Source: Streptomyces sp. B93 (GTDB lineage Bacteria > Actinomycetota > Actinomycetes > Streptomycetales > Streptomycetaceae). Taken from it: a stretch of DNA of 64,000 nucleotides. The stretch spans positions 124,001 to 188,000 of the forward strand of contig NZ_JAGPXL010000001.1 in NCBI RefSeq assembly GCF_018070565.1, written 5' to 3'. Below are positions 44,007 to 51,994 of the stretch, one piece after another. Made by a program: the position numbers and the translations under genes. The notes below the pieces were generated by a model. The model was not told where the DNA came from, did not search any database, and saw nothing but the letters and a program-made list of their open reading frames with translations. Numbering within the stretch: the stretch's first letter is position 1; every line of letters begins with the position of its first letter.

Positions 44007-44798
44007 CTACGCCCTGCGCCCCCACGCCGAGATCATCGGTGCGGTGGCCAGGTCCATGGAGCCGGAGGCGAGGTTCTCCAGGTGGCGGTCGATGTCCTGG
44101 CCGCTGCCGAAGCCCGCGGCGACGAGTTCGTCCCGGAACTGACGGATCGTCGCGGACTCCAGCGCGGCGCAGGCGGGCGAGGCGACCGGGAAGTAGGCGT
44201 CGGCACCCACCCGGCGCAGTCCGGCCGCACGGAGCTGGCGCGGGAGTTTGCGCCCGTGGGAGAGGTCCTCGCCCCGGCCGATGAGCAGCCGCAGAAGACC
44301 TTTGCGGAGCCGGTTCGCCAGTTGTTGTTCGGGGCCGTGCTCGTCGGGGCAGGCCAGGTGTTGCAGGGCGGGGTCGGTGTCCTCGACCAGGAGCCGTCCG
44401 CCGGGGCGCAGCGCCTCGGCCATGGACCGCAACGCCCTTTCGCGGTCGGGCACTCGGGCCAGCGCGAGCCGGGCGTGCACCAGGTCGAAGCCCTCTCCCG
44501 GCGGTCGCTCCACGCCCACCTCGTGGACGCGCACCTCCACCGGCGGTCGGGCCACCGAGGCGATCCACGAGATGTCCGTGGCGGTCGCGACGACCTTGCC
44601 GGTCGGGCCGACCTTCTTGGCCAGCCAGGACACGACGGAGGTACCGCGGGCGCCGACCTCCCAGCACCGCCAGCCGGGCCCGACCCCGAGGGTTTCGAGG
44701 TGCCGGAAGGTCGTGGGGTCGAAGAGGGCGGCGAGGGCGTCGGAGCGCGCTGCCGCCTCGGGCCGGTTGTCGAGGAGATGACCATCGGTTCGCATCAT
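44007..44798 (-). CDS. SAM-dependent class I methyltransferase
   Basis: The 263-residue protein has a Rossmann methyltransferase core: WRCWEVGARGTSVVSWLAKKVGPTGKVVATATDISW (motif I and the acidic residue of motif II), FDLVHARLALARVPDRERALRSMAEALRPGGRLLVEDTDP (motifs IV-VI). The methyl acceptor is unknown. Motif I has GARGTS rather than the usual GxGxG. ATG 44798 or the adjacent ATG 44795 starts it. It is convergent with psuK and divergent from corA. Confidence 0.88.
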   Translation of the reverse strand: MMRTDGHLLDNRPEAAARSDALAALFDPTTFRHLETLGVGPGWRCWEVGARGTSVVSWLAKKVGPTGKVVATATDISWIASVARPPVEVRVHEVGVERPPGEGFDLVHARLALARVPDRERALRSMAEALRPGGRLLVEDTDPALQHLACPDEHGPEQQLANRLRKGLLRLLIGRGEDLSHGRKLPRQLRAAGLRRVGADAYFPVASPACAALESATIRQFRDELVAAGFGSGQDIDRHLENLASGSMDLATAPMISAWGRRA

Positions 44799-45002
44799 GC
44801 CGAGATCATCCCAGTTGTCCGGCTTGTCGGGTGGGGGCGACGCTCCGGTACGACGAGATGTCCGGCGAAGTCCCGTTGTCCACAGGCGGGAACCAAGCGG
44901 AACGGAGCGTTTCCACAGGCTTCCCCGCGGGACTCGCACGGCTGGCAAACTGGCGCGGCAGGGCGTGGAAACGCGTCACGGGGGAGCAGCGAGGAGAACC
45001 GG

Positions 45003-46130
45003 ATGTCCATGGCAGGGAATCTGCGGAAGGTCAGGCGTCTCGGCACGGTCGGCGGCCTGCGCAAGGTGGCCGGACTGACCCGGCGACGGCGCCGCGTCGA
45101 CCTCAGCCATCCCGCACGCTCCCCGCTGGGCTCCTCGGTGGTCAACTGCGTGGCGTACGAGGACGGGGTGCGGGTCCCCGTCGAGGGCGAACTGGCCGAC
45201 GCGGTGGAAAGGGTGCGCAAGAGCGGCGACGGCTTCGTCTGGCTCGGGCTGCACGAACCGACGAACGACGAGTTCGCGGGTATCGCCGAACTGTTCGATC
45301 TGCACCCGCTGGCGGTCGAGGACACCATCGAAGCCCACCAGCGCCCTAAGCTCGAGCGGTACGGCGAGACGCTCTTCGCGGTGTTCAAGACGGTCTGCTA
45401 CGTAGAGCACGAGGAACTCACCGCGACCAGCGAGGTGGTGGACACCGGCGAGATCATGGTGTTCCTGGGCCATGACTTCGCCATCACCGTCCGGCACGGA
45501 CGGCACGGCTCGCTCGGACCGGTGCGCGAGGAACTGGAGTCGCACCCGCTCCAGCTGGCCAAGGGCCCGTCAGCCGTGCTGCACGGCATCGCGGACTACG
45601 TCGTCGACGAGTATCTCAGTGTCGTCGACGCCGTGCAGGCGGACATGGACCTGGTGGAGACGGACGTCTTCGCGGAGCACGGCGCACGGGTCGACCCCGG
45701 CCGGATCTACCAGCTCAAACGCGAACTGCTCGAGCTGAAGCGGGCCGTGGTCCCCCTCGGCCGTCCCCTCCTGGAACTCGCCGATCGGCCGATACGGGTG
45801 GTGGACCCGGAGATACAGGCCTACTTCCGCGATGTCGCCGACCATCAGCTCAGAGCGGCCGAGCAGATCGCCGCCTTCGACGAACTGCTCAACTCGATCC
45901 TCCAGGCGCACCTGGCCCAGGTCACGGTGGCGCAGAACGAGGACATGCGGAAGATCACGGCCTGGGCCGCGATCGTCGCCGTGCCCACCATGGTCTGCGG
46001 CGTCTACGGCATGAACTTCGAGCACATGCCGGAGCTGAGCTGGCGGTACGGCTACCCGCTGGTCCTCGGCGTCATATCCGCGGCCTGCCTGGTGCTGTAC
46101 CGCGGCTTCAGACGCAACGGCTGGCTCTGA
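45003..46130 (+). CDS. corA: CorA family magnesium/cobalt transporter
   Basis: The 375-residue protein has the CorA layout: a basic N-terminus (VRRLGTVGGLRKVAGLTRRRRR), a cytoplasmic alpha/beta domain (WLGLHEPTNDEFAGIAELFDLHPLAVEDTIEAHQRPKLERY), a long stalk helix (VVDEYLSVVDAVQADMDLVE to LLNSILQAHLAQVTVAQNEDMRKI), helix TM1 ending in the selectivity motif YGMNF (~337) and TM2 (YPLVLGVISAACLVLYRGF). It forms a pentameric Mg2+/Co2+ channel. ATG 45003 has GAGGAG 7 nt upstream. The very basic N-terminal extension is longer than in E. coli CorA. Confidence 0.95.
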   Translation: MSMAGNLRKVRRLGTVGGLRKVAGLTRRRRRVDLSHPARSPLGSSVVNCVAYEDGVRVPVEGELADAVERVRKSGDGFVWLGLHEPTNDEFAGIAELFDLHPLAVEDTIEAHQRPKLERYGETLFAVFKTVCYVEHEELTATSEVVDTGEIMVFLGHDFAITVRHGRHGSLGPVREELESHPLQLAKGPSAVLHGIADYVVDEYLSVVDAVQADMDLVETDVFAEHGARVDPGRIYQLKRELLELKRAVVPLGRPLLELADRPIRVVDPEIQAYFRDVADHQLRAAEQIAAFDELLNSILQAHLAQVTVAQNEDMRKITAWAAIVAVPTMVCGVYGMNFEHMPELSWRYGYPLVLGVISAACLVLYRGFRRNGWL

Positions 46131-46140
46131 GCGGAAGGCG

Positions 46141-46569
46141 TCAGCGGGCGCCGCTCTCGGCGTAGACGCGTCCGGCGAAGGAGGCGACCTGGTCCCCCGT
46201 CAGATGGCGGGCGATGTCGGCCTCGCTGATCATGCCGACGAGACGCTTGTTCTCGATGACGGGGAGCCGACGGATCTGGTGGGTCTGCATCTCGCGCAGC
46301 ACCTCGCCGACGTCGGCGCTCGCCTCGATCCAGCGGGGGGTGCCCTGGGCCATGTCGCCCGCGGTGACCTTGGCCGGGTCGTGCCCCATCGCCACACAGC
46401 CGACCACGATGTCGCGGTCGGTGAGGATGCCGCAGAGTCGCTCGTTCTCGTCGCTGATGGGCAGGGCCCCGACACCCAGCTCACGCATCAGCTGAGCCGC
46501 GCGGTCGAGGGTCTCGTGGACGGGGATCCACTGGGCGCCCCGGTGCATGATGTCTCCGGCTGTGGTCAT
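46141..46569 (-). CDS. Tandem CBS-domain protein
   Basis: The 142-residue protein consists of two CBS domains: DIMHRGAQWIPVHETLDRAAQLMRELGVGALPISDENERLCGILTDRDIV and MAQGTPRWIEASADVGEVLREMQTHQIRRLPVIENKRLVGMISEADIARHL. Such a Bateman pair binds adenine nucleotides and acts as an energy or redox sensor; stand-alone versions are many in Streptomyces. GGAGG lies 6 nt before ATG 46569. It is convergent with corA (10-bp gap). Confidence 0.94.
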   Translation of the reverse strand: MTTAGDIMHRGAQWIPVHETLDRAAQLMRELGVGALPISDENERLCGILTDRDIVVGCVAMGHDPAKVTAGDMAQGTPRWIEASADVGEVLREMQTHQIRRLPVIENKRLVGMISEADIARHLTGDQVASFAGRVYAESGAR

Positions 46570-46676
46570 GGAGTACCTCCCGGTGCCGGACGGCCGGCGC
46601 GGCACGGAGGGCACCGCTAGTCCCGGCGCCCTTCATTCTCGCCGCGCCTCCGGGTGGCCGCACCTGGAGCGTCCGG

Positions 46677-47309
46677 TCAGCCGCGCCACGCCGGGTGGCG
46701 CGGATCGTCGGCCCGCACGAGAACGTCGGCCGTGGCGGCGGGGTCGGTCTCCTGCTCGTAGCGTTCGAAGGCGGGGAGGGTCCAGTGGTCGGTCTCGGGG
46801 GTGCGGCGGCGCAGGGCTCCCCGGGAGAGGAGGAGATGAACGGACAGGTCGAAGGGGAACCAGTGGCGCAGCAACAGGGGGCCGTGGAGGAGGAGCAGAC
46901 CGCCCGGCGGGAGCTGAACATAAGGGCTGCGGGTGGCACGGTCGGTGACCGGGTCCCGCAGGTCGGGCAGGATCTGCCCATTGCCGCCGGGTTCGAGGGG
47001 GCCGAACACCTCGCGCCACAGCGCGCCGGTGTCGAACCAGCCGTCGTAGTAGGAGTCCACGTCCTGGCGGCCGTGTTCGAGACGGAGCGAGGCGGGGCGC
47101 AGAAAGCCCTCGGTGCTCACGACGAGCGAGGGACGGCCGCGTATCCGCAGCGCCTCGTGGACCCGCTCGGCGAGGTCACCCGGGCGCGCCGCCGGGGCGC
47201 CGTCGAAGGCGACACGGGTCCAGGGGCTGCCGTCCTCCGGCTTCAGGTCGAGCAGCCGCTCGGCGAGCCCTTCGCCGAGCCGTTCCCACGTGATCGCTTC
47301 GAGTCGCAC
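46677..47309 (-). CDS. Uridine-kinase-like protein with degenerate P-loop
   Basis: The 210-residue protein has the layout of uridine-kinase-family proteins: WTRVAFDGAPAARPGDLAERVHEAL at 30-54, VSTEGFLRPASLRLEHGRQDVDSYYDGWFD (substrate loop), PPGGLLLLHGPLLLRHWFPFDLSVHLLLS and ERYEQETDP. The Walker A position (~35-45) reads FDGAPAARPGDLA and lacks the GK[ST] needed for phosphate binding, so ATP-dependent activity is doubtful. GTG 47309 is the only reasonable start; it is divergent from the DUF1772 gene. Similar proteins annotated as uridine kinase occur across Streptomyces; I would not infer kinase activity. Confidence 0.8.
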   Translation of the reverse strand: MRLEAITWERLGEGLAERLLDLKPEDGSPWTRVAFDGAPAARPGDLAERVHEALRIRGRPSLVVSTEGFLRPASLRLEHGRQDVDSYYDGWFDTGALWREVFGPLEPGGNGQILPDLRDPVTDRATRSPYVQLPPGGLLLLHGPLLLRHWFPFDLSVHLLLSRGALRRRTPETDHWTLPAFERYEQETDPAATADVLVRADDPRHPAWRG

Positions 47310-47384
47310 ACGGCCATCATGCCTGTGGTGGCGGGAGAACAGCCGGGCGCGAGCCCGGACGCACGCTGACGGAGGGGAAACGAC

Positions 47385-47864
47385 ATGATCGACGGGCCGT
47401 TCCTGGTGCTGACGGTGCTGGGTGTGGTGGGGAACGGCCTGGTGGCCGGGGTGTTCTGTGCCTTCTCGACGTTCGTGATGCGAGGGCTCGCGGCGCTGCC
47501 GCCCGCGCAGGGCGTCGCGGCGATGAAGGCGATCAACGTGGCGGCGGTGCGTCCGGCGTTCATGGCGGTGTTCCTGGGGACGGCGTTGCTGTCCGCGGTG
47601 ATCGCGGTGGTGACGCTGGTGGTGTGGCCGGACGAGGGAGCGGTGGCGCTGCTGGTGGGGAGCGGGCTCCAGCTCGTGGGGTCCTTCGGGGTCACGGTCG
47701 GCGCCAACGTGCCCCGCAACGACCGGCTGCTCCGGCTGGAGGCGGGTACGGCGGAGGCGGACGCGTACTGGCCCATATATGTGCGCCAGTGGACGCTGTG
47801 GAACCACGTCCGGACGGTCGCCTCGGCCCTCGCGGCGGTCGCCTGCGTGCTGGCGCTCATCTGA
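47385..47864 (+). CDS. DUF1772 family integral membrane protein
   Basis: The 159-residue protein has four hydrophobic helices (FLVLTVLGVVGNGLVAGVF, AFMAVFLGTALLSAVIAVVTLVV, GAVALLVGSGLQLVGSFGVTV and a C-terminal TVASALAAVACVLAL). The NVPRNDRL loop and a tryptophan pair (W-TLWNHVRT) near the last helix are the DUF1772 marks. The function of the family is unknown. ATG 47385 has a GGAGGGG site. Confidence 0.92.
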   Translation: MIDGPFLVLTVLGVVGNGLVAGVFCAFSTFVMRGLAALPPAQGVAAMKAINVAAVRPAFMAVFLGTALLSAVIAVVTLVVWPDEGAVALLVGSGLQLVGSFGVTVGANVPRNDRLLRLEAGTAEADAYWPIYVRQWTLWNHVRTVASALAAVACVLALI

Positions 47865-48050
47865 ACCCGGCCCACCGGCAGGCGTCGGCGGCACCAGGCC
47901 CCGCACCTCGCAGAAAGCGCTGTCCGGCCCTCTGCGCACCAGGCGGAAGAGACGTATCGTGGCCGAAAGCGTGCCGCCCGACGACGCACGGCCGACGGTC
48001 CGCGTGCGCGGCGACAGGGGCGTACGCCCGGAAGACGTAGGGAGACGGCC

Positions 48051-49538
48051 ATGGCCGATCCCAAGGGTTTCATGACCACGCCTCGGCAGGACTGGCCCCG
48101 GCGGCCCGTCCAGGAGCGGGTCCGGGACTGGGACGAGGTGTACGTCCCCGGCGCCCTGCTGCCGATCGTCAGCAAGCAGGCCGACCGCTGCATGGACTGC
48201 GGGGTCCCGTTCTGCCACGAGGCGTGTCCGCTGGGCAATCTGATCCCCGAGTGGAACGACCTGGTCTCCCGGGAGGACTGGTGGCGGGCGAGCGACCGTC
48301 TGCACGCCACGAACAACTTTCCGGAGTTCACCGGGCGGCTGTGCCCCGCGCCGTGCGAGGCGGGGTGTGTGCTCGCCATCAACCAGCCCGCGGTCACCAT
48401 CAAGAACGTCGAGTGCGCGATCGCCGACCGGGCCTGGGAGGAGGGGTTCACTGAGGCGCGGCCACCGGACCGGCTGTCCGGGCGGACGGTGGCGGTGATC
48501 GGGTCGGGTCCCACCGGGCTCGCCGCCGCGCAACAGCTCACCCGGGCCGGGCACACGGTCGCCGTGTACGAGCGGGACGACCGGCTCGGCGGGCTGATGC
48601 GGTACGGCATCCCCGAGTTCAAGATGGAGAAGCACTATCTGGAGCGGCGCCTGGAACAGATGCGGGCGGAGGGGACCAAGTTCCGTACGTCCACGGCGGT
48701 CGGCCGGGACGTCGGGGCGGCGGAGCTGCGGGCGCGGTACGACGCCGTCGTGATCGCCACGGGGGCGACGGCGTGGCGTGAACTGGACGTGCCGGGGCGC
48801 GAGTTGACCGGAGTCCGGCAGGCGATGGAGTACCTGCCGCTGGCCAACCGGGTGTGTGAGGGCGATCTGCGGACCTCCCCGCTGTCGGCCGCGGGGAAGC
48901 ACGTGGTCATCGTCGGCGGCGGCGACACCGGCGCGGACTGTCTGGGCACGGCCGTACGGGAGGGTGCCGCGTCCGTCACCCAGCTGGACATCTACGCCCA
49001 GCCGGGCACGGAGCGCGACGAGGACACCGAGCCCTGGCCGACGTACCCCCGGATCTACCGGCTGTCGGCCGCCCACGAGGAGGCCCGCGCGCTGGGCACC
49101 GCACCGGCGGCGGACGCGGACGCGCGGCTGTTCGCGGCGTCGACGTTGCGGCTCACCGGTGACGCGGACGGTCATGTGCGGTCACTGCACCTGGTGGAGG
49201 TCGACGCACAGCGCCGCCCGCTGCCCGGCACCGGCCGGGCGCTCCCCGCCGACCTCGTCCTGCTCGCGCTGGGCTTCTCCGGCCCGGACCGGACGGACGG
49301 GCTGATCGACCAGCTGGGGCTGGAGCTGGACCCGCGCGGGACGATAGCCCGGGACGCGTCCTTCGCCACCAATGTGCCCGGGGTGTTCGCCGCGGGGGAC
49401 GCCGCGCGCGGGCAGTCGCTCATCGTGTGGGCGATCGCCGAGGGGCGGGCGGTGGCGGCGGCCGTCGACCGCCATCTGACGGGCAGCTCCCGGCTTCCGG
49501 CGCCGATCGGACCGTACGACCGTCCCATGGCCGTATGA
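48051..49538 (+). CDS. gltD: Glutamate synthase (NADPH) small subunit
   Basis: The 495-residue flavoprotein passes electrons from NADPH to the large subunit GltB for glutamate formation from glutamine and 2-oxoglutarate. N-terminal Fe-S cysteines are in CMDCGVPFCHEACPLGN and CPAPCEAGCVL; the FAD site is VAVIGSGPTGLAAAQQLTRAGHTVAVYE; the NADPH site is HVVIVGGGDTGADCLGTA; and the C-terminal FAD contact is GVFAAGDAARGQSLIVWAI. ATG 48051 is used. No gltB lies in the window, so the subunits are encoded apart, which I recall as the Streptomyces arrangement. Confidence 0.96.
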   Translation: MADPKGFMTTPRQDWPRRPVQERVRDWDEVYVPGALLPIVSKQADRCMDCGVPFCHEACPLGNLIPEWNDLVSREDWWRASDRLHATNNFPEFTGRLCPAPCEAGCVLAINQPAVTIKNVECAIADRAWEEGFTEARPPDRLSGRTVAVIGSGPTGLAAAQQLTRAGHTVAVYERDDRLGGLMRYGIPEFKMEKHYLERRLEQMRAEGTKFRTSTAVGRDVGAAELRARYDAVVIATGATAWRELDVPGRELTGVRQAMEYLPLANRVCEGDLRTSPLSAAGKHVVIVGGGDTGADCLGTAVREGAASVTQLDIYAQPGTERDEDTEPWPTYPRIYRLSAAHEEARALGTAPAADADARLFAASTLRLTGDADGHVRSLHLVEVDAQRRPLPGTGRALPADLVLLALGFSGPDRTDGLIDQLGLELDPRGTIARDASFATNVPGVFAAGDAARGQSLIVWAIAEGRAVAAAVDRHLTGSSRLPAPIGPYDRPMAV

Positions 49539-49599
49539 CGGACGGCCCCGCCCTGCGCAGGCAGAGGCACCGGCTACCGGCACCGGCACAAGCCCTAGG

Positions 49600-49700
49600 C
49601 ACAGCGCCAAGGGCCCACGCCCAGGACCGGAAACAGACCGAGGCCCAGGCCCGGAACCGACCGAGGCCCAAGCCCCGAAACGGACCCGGGCCCAGGCTCA
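49600..49700. repeat. Imperfect ~23-bp direct repeats downstream of gltD
   Basis: Three imperfect copies of a unit like CCGGAACCGACCGAGGCCCA follow one another in the gap between gltD and the methyltransferase gene. I see no hairpin of terminator strength and no ORF in it. Confidence 0.5.
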
Positions 49701-49714
49701 GCACCCCGCTCCGG

Positions 49715-50518
49715 TCAGGGCTTGCGCCCCACCGCGCCGTACCCGGGGATCACCCCGTCGTCCTGCCCCGGGACCGGCTCGCCCAGTTCCGGGTGCCAGT
49801 CGGGGACCACGACGACGCCGGGGTCGACGAGTTCGAGGCCGTCGAAGAAGTGGGCGAACTCGGTGCGGGAGCGCAGGGCGAGGGTGATGCCCGCCGCCTT
49901 GAGCTTCTCCGTCGCCGCCGCCGACTCCTCCGGCGTGAAGTCGCCGGTGGCGTGGGTCATCATCAGGTAGCTGCCGGAGGGCAGTTCGGCCAGCAGCCGG
50001 TTCACCAGCTCGTGCGCGCCGTCCGCGTCGGAGACGAAGTGCAGCAGCGCGATGAGGGAGAGGGCCACCGGTCGGTCCAGGTCGAGGACCTTCTTCGCCC
50101 CGTCGATGATGGCAGCCGGGTCCCGCACGTCGGCCTGGAGGTACTCGGTCATCCCCTGCGGCGTGCTGCGCAGCAGCGCCGCGGCGTGGGCCAGCACGAT
50201 GGGGTCGTTGTCGCAGTAGACCACGCGTGCGTCGGGGGCGACCTGCTGGGCGACCTGGTGCAGGTTCGGCTCGGTCGGGATGCCCGTGCCGATGTCCAGG
50301 AACTGCCGGACGCCCTGCCCGGCCAGCCAGCGGGTGGCGCGGTGCATGAACGCCCGGTTGACCCGCGCCATCACCGGCACGCGCGGGTCCAGCGCCAGCA
50401 TCTGACGCCCCATCTCCTCGTCGACGGGGTAGTTGTCCTTGCCGCCGAGGTACCAGTCGTACATCCGTGCGGGGTGCGGTTTGCTGGTGTCGATCTCGAT
50501 GTGGTGCTGCCCGGTCAT
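49715..50518 (-). CDS. SAM-dependent methyltransferase (DUF574 family, PF04672-like)
   Basis: The 267-residue protein has IDTSKPHPARMYDWYLGGKDNYPVD at the N-terminus, the signature of the actinobacterial methyltransferase-like family whose members are abundant near XRE/DUF397 genes. The Rossmann core is FLDIGTGIPTEPNLHQVAQ, VVYCDNDPIVLAHA, VALSLIALLHFV. Catalytic activity has not to my knowledge been shown for the family. ATG 50518 (MTGQHHIEIDTS) is chosen. It lies 94 bp downstream of the DUF397 gene on the same strand, so it may belong to the XRE-DUF397 unit. Confidence 0.92.
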   Translation of the reverse strand: MTGQHHIEIDTSKPHPARMYDWYLGGKDNYPVDEEMGRQMLALDPRVPVMARVNRAFMHRATRWLAGQGVRQFLDIGTGIPTEPNLHQVAQQVAPDARVVYCDNDPIVLAHAAALLRSTPQGMTEYLQADVRDPAAIIDGAKKVLDLDRPVALSLIALLHFVSDADGAHELVNRLLAELPSGSYLMMTHATGDFTPEESAAATEKLKAAGITLALRSRTEFAHFFDGLELVDPGVVVVPDWHPELGEPVPGQDDGVIPGYGAVGRKP

Positions 50519-50612
50519 GACGCACTCCATAAGGGTCTCAAGCAGTTAATGATCAACTCAGTGCCAACGTACGGGAATCGCGGTTCTTCTGAACAACAAG
50601 CAGGGGTGCGGT

Positions 50613-50867
50613 TCAGGACAGCAGGAAGTCCGCCTCCCCCGCCTTGGCGCCTTCTATGAAGGCCGTCATCTCGTCCGTCGTGTAGATCAGCGCCGGACCG
50701 TCCGGATCGGTGGACTGCCGGACGGCGATCCGGCCGTCGGCGAGCTTCATGGCCTCCAGGCAGTTCCCGCCGTTGCCGCCGCTCCACGGCTTGTGCCAGC
50801 CTTCGCTGCCCAGCTCACGCGCGGGCATGCCGTTGTAGACGCGAATGCGCGGCTTGATGCGATCCAT
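50613..50867 (-). CDS. DUF397 protein
   Basis: The 84-residue protein has the DUF397 marks: GWHKPWSGGNGGNCLEAMKLADGRIAVRQSTDPDGPALIYTTDEMTAFIEGAKAGEAD, i.e. WxKSxxSxxxGxCVE-type core and a F/Y-type PxL...W/F-xF-xGxK end. Its ATG directly follows the XRE stop (TGAATG), so it is co-translated with the regulator. DUF397 proteins pair with XRE regulators of the WhiJ type in Streptomyces and are thought to act as their antagonists or partners; loss affects sporulation or antibiotic production in studied cases. Confidence 0.93.
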   Translation of the reverse strand: MDRIKPRIRVYNGMPARELGSEGWHKPWSGGNGGNCLEAMKLADGRIAVRQSTDPDGPALIYTTDEMTAFIEGAKAGEADFLLS

Positions 50868-51728
50868 TCACAGCTCCTTGCGGAGATCCTTGAGGATCTC
50901 GGTCGTGCGATGTGCCGTAGCGGCCTGCGCCGCCATGCGGTCCATGACCTCGAGGTAGGTCGCCACCTCCGAGCGCGCGTCCAGGTAGACGGCGCCGGTC
51001 AGGTACTCGCTGTAGACCATGTCCGGGAGTTCCGGCATGGCGAATCGGAACAGCACGAAGGGCCCGTACGTGCCGGGGTGCGGTCCCGTGGCGAACGGGA
51101 TGACCTGCAACGTCACATTGGGCAGCTTCGTGATGTCGAGCAGCTTGTCGATCTGGGCGCGCATCACCTCCGGGCCGCCGACCTGGCGGCGCAGCACGGT
51201 CTCGTCCATCACGACCCACATCCGGGGGGCGTCCTCCCGGGTGAGGAGCGCCTGGCGCTGCATGCGCAGCGCGACGTGCCCGTCGATGTCCTCGGGACTC
51301 GCCTGACCGACGGCGCCCGAGGTCAAGACGCCACGGGCGTAGTCCTCGGTCTGGAGGAGTCCGGGCACGAAGTGGGGTTCGTAGCTGCGGATCAGGGCGG
51401 CGGCGCCCTCCAGGCTGACGTACATGGAGAACCAGCCGGGAAGGATGTCGTGGAAGCGCTGCCACCAACCGGGTTTGTTGGCCTCCTCGGCCAGATGGAC
51501 GAAGGCCTCGGCCTCGTCGTCGGGAACGCCGTAGGCCTTCAGGAGCAGTTGGAGGTACGGGATCTTGAGCGCGACCTCGGCCATCTCCATGCGGCGGACC
51601 GTGGCGGGGGCGACCCGCAGCACGCGGGCGGCCTCCTCACGTTTGAGGCCCGCGCGTTCTCGCAGGTCCAGCAGGCGTCGGCCGAGGACGACCTGGCCGA
51701 CCGTCGGCGCGGACCGTGGCTCACTCAC
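50868..51728 (-). CDS. WhiJ-type XRE transcriptional regulator with DUF5753 domain
   Basis: The 286-residue protein has an N-terminal helix-turn-helix (VLGRRLLDLRERAGLKREEAARVLRVAPATVRRMEMAEVAL, ~12-52) followed by the DUF5753 ligand domain: SYEPHFVPGLLQTEDYARGVL, ALRMQRQALLTREDAPRMWVVMDETVLRRQVGG, LPNVTLQVIPFATGPHPGTYGPFVLFRF and VYLDARSEVATYLEVMDRM. GTG 51728 has GGAGG 6 nt upstream; the open frame to 51920 adds no family sequence. It is transcribed with DUF397 and divergent from the ATPase gene, the constellation typical of the Streptomyces whiJ and abaA loci. Confidence 0.94.
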   Translation of the reverse strand: MSEPRSAPTVGQVVLGRRLLDLRERAGLKREEAARVLRVAPATVRRMEMAEVALKIPYLQLLLKAYGVPDDEAEAFVHLAEEANKPGWWQRFHDILPGWFSMYVSLEGAAALIRSYEPHFVPGLLQTEDYARGVLTSGAVGQASPEDIDGHVALRMQRQALLTREDAPRMWVVMDETVLRRQVGGPEVMRAQIDKLLDITKLPNVTLQVIPFATGPHPGTYGPFVLFRFAMPELPDMVYSEYLTGAVYLDARSEVATYLEVMDRMAAQAATAHRTTEILKDLRKEL

Positions 51729-51942
51729 GCTCCACCTCCAGCAGGGAATCGCGCACAGCCCGACGGCGCCATTCGAAGACCCTTTCGAAGAACTGACCTG
51801 ACACATGCCCTCAAATTGCGCGCCGATCCGCAGGAAAACGGACCGATCGGACACCTTCGGCCAGACCTTCGGCGGTCCCAAGTGGCGCCGTTCGACGTGC
51901 TGTTGCGAGCAGTGTGCCATGGGCTTCCACTACGTCACACAG

Positions 51943-51963
51943 CACTCTGCAATTTTCAGAGTG
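51943..51963. promoter_or_regulatory. Inverted repeat CACTCTG-N7-CAGAGTG in the XRE/ATPase divergent region
   Basis: Perfect 7-bp arms enclose an A+T-rich loop (CAATTTT), unusual in this G+C-rich DNA. It abuts the next palindrome, so the two may form one composite operator for the XRE regulator. Confidence 0.55.
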
Positions 51964-51982
51964 ACACTTGCCAAGTGTTCAC
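51961..51982. promoter_or_regulatory. Palindrome GTGACACTTG-CC-AAGTGTTCAC
   Basis: The core ACACTT-GCC-AAGTGT is a perfect 6-3-6 palindrome; outer GTGA/TCAC arms extend it with a 1-nt asymmetry. It lies ~13-34 bp before the ATPase start at 51995, inside its likely promoter or leader, and is a good candidate XRE operator. Confidence 0.6.
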
Positions 51983-51994
51983 GACGGGGAGATA

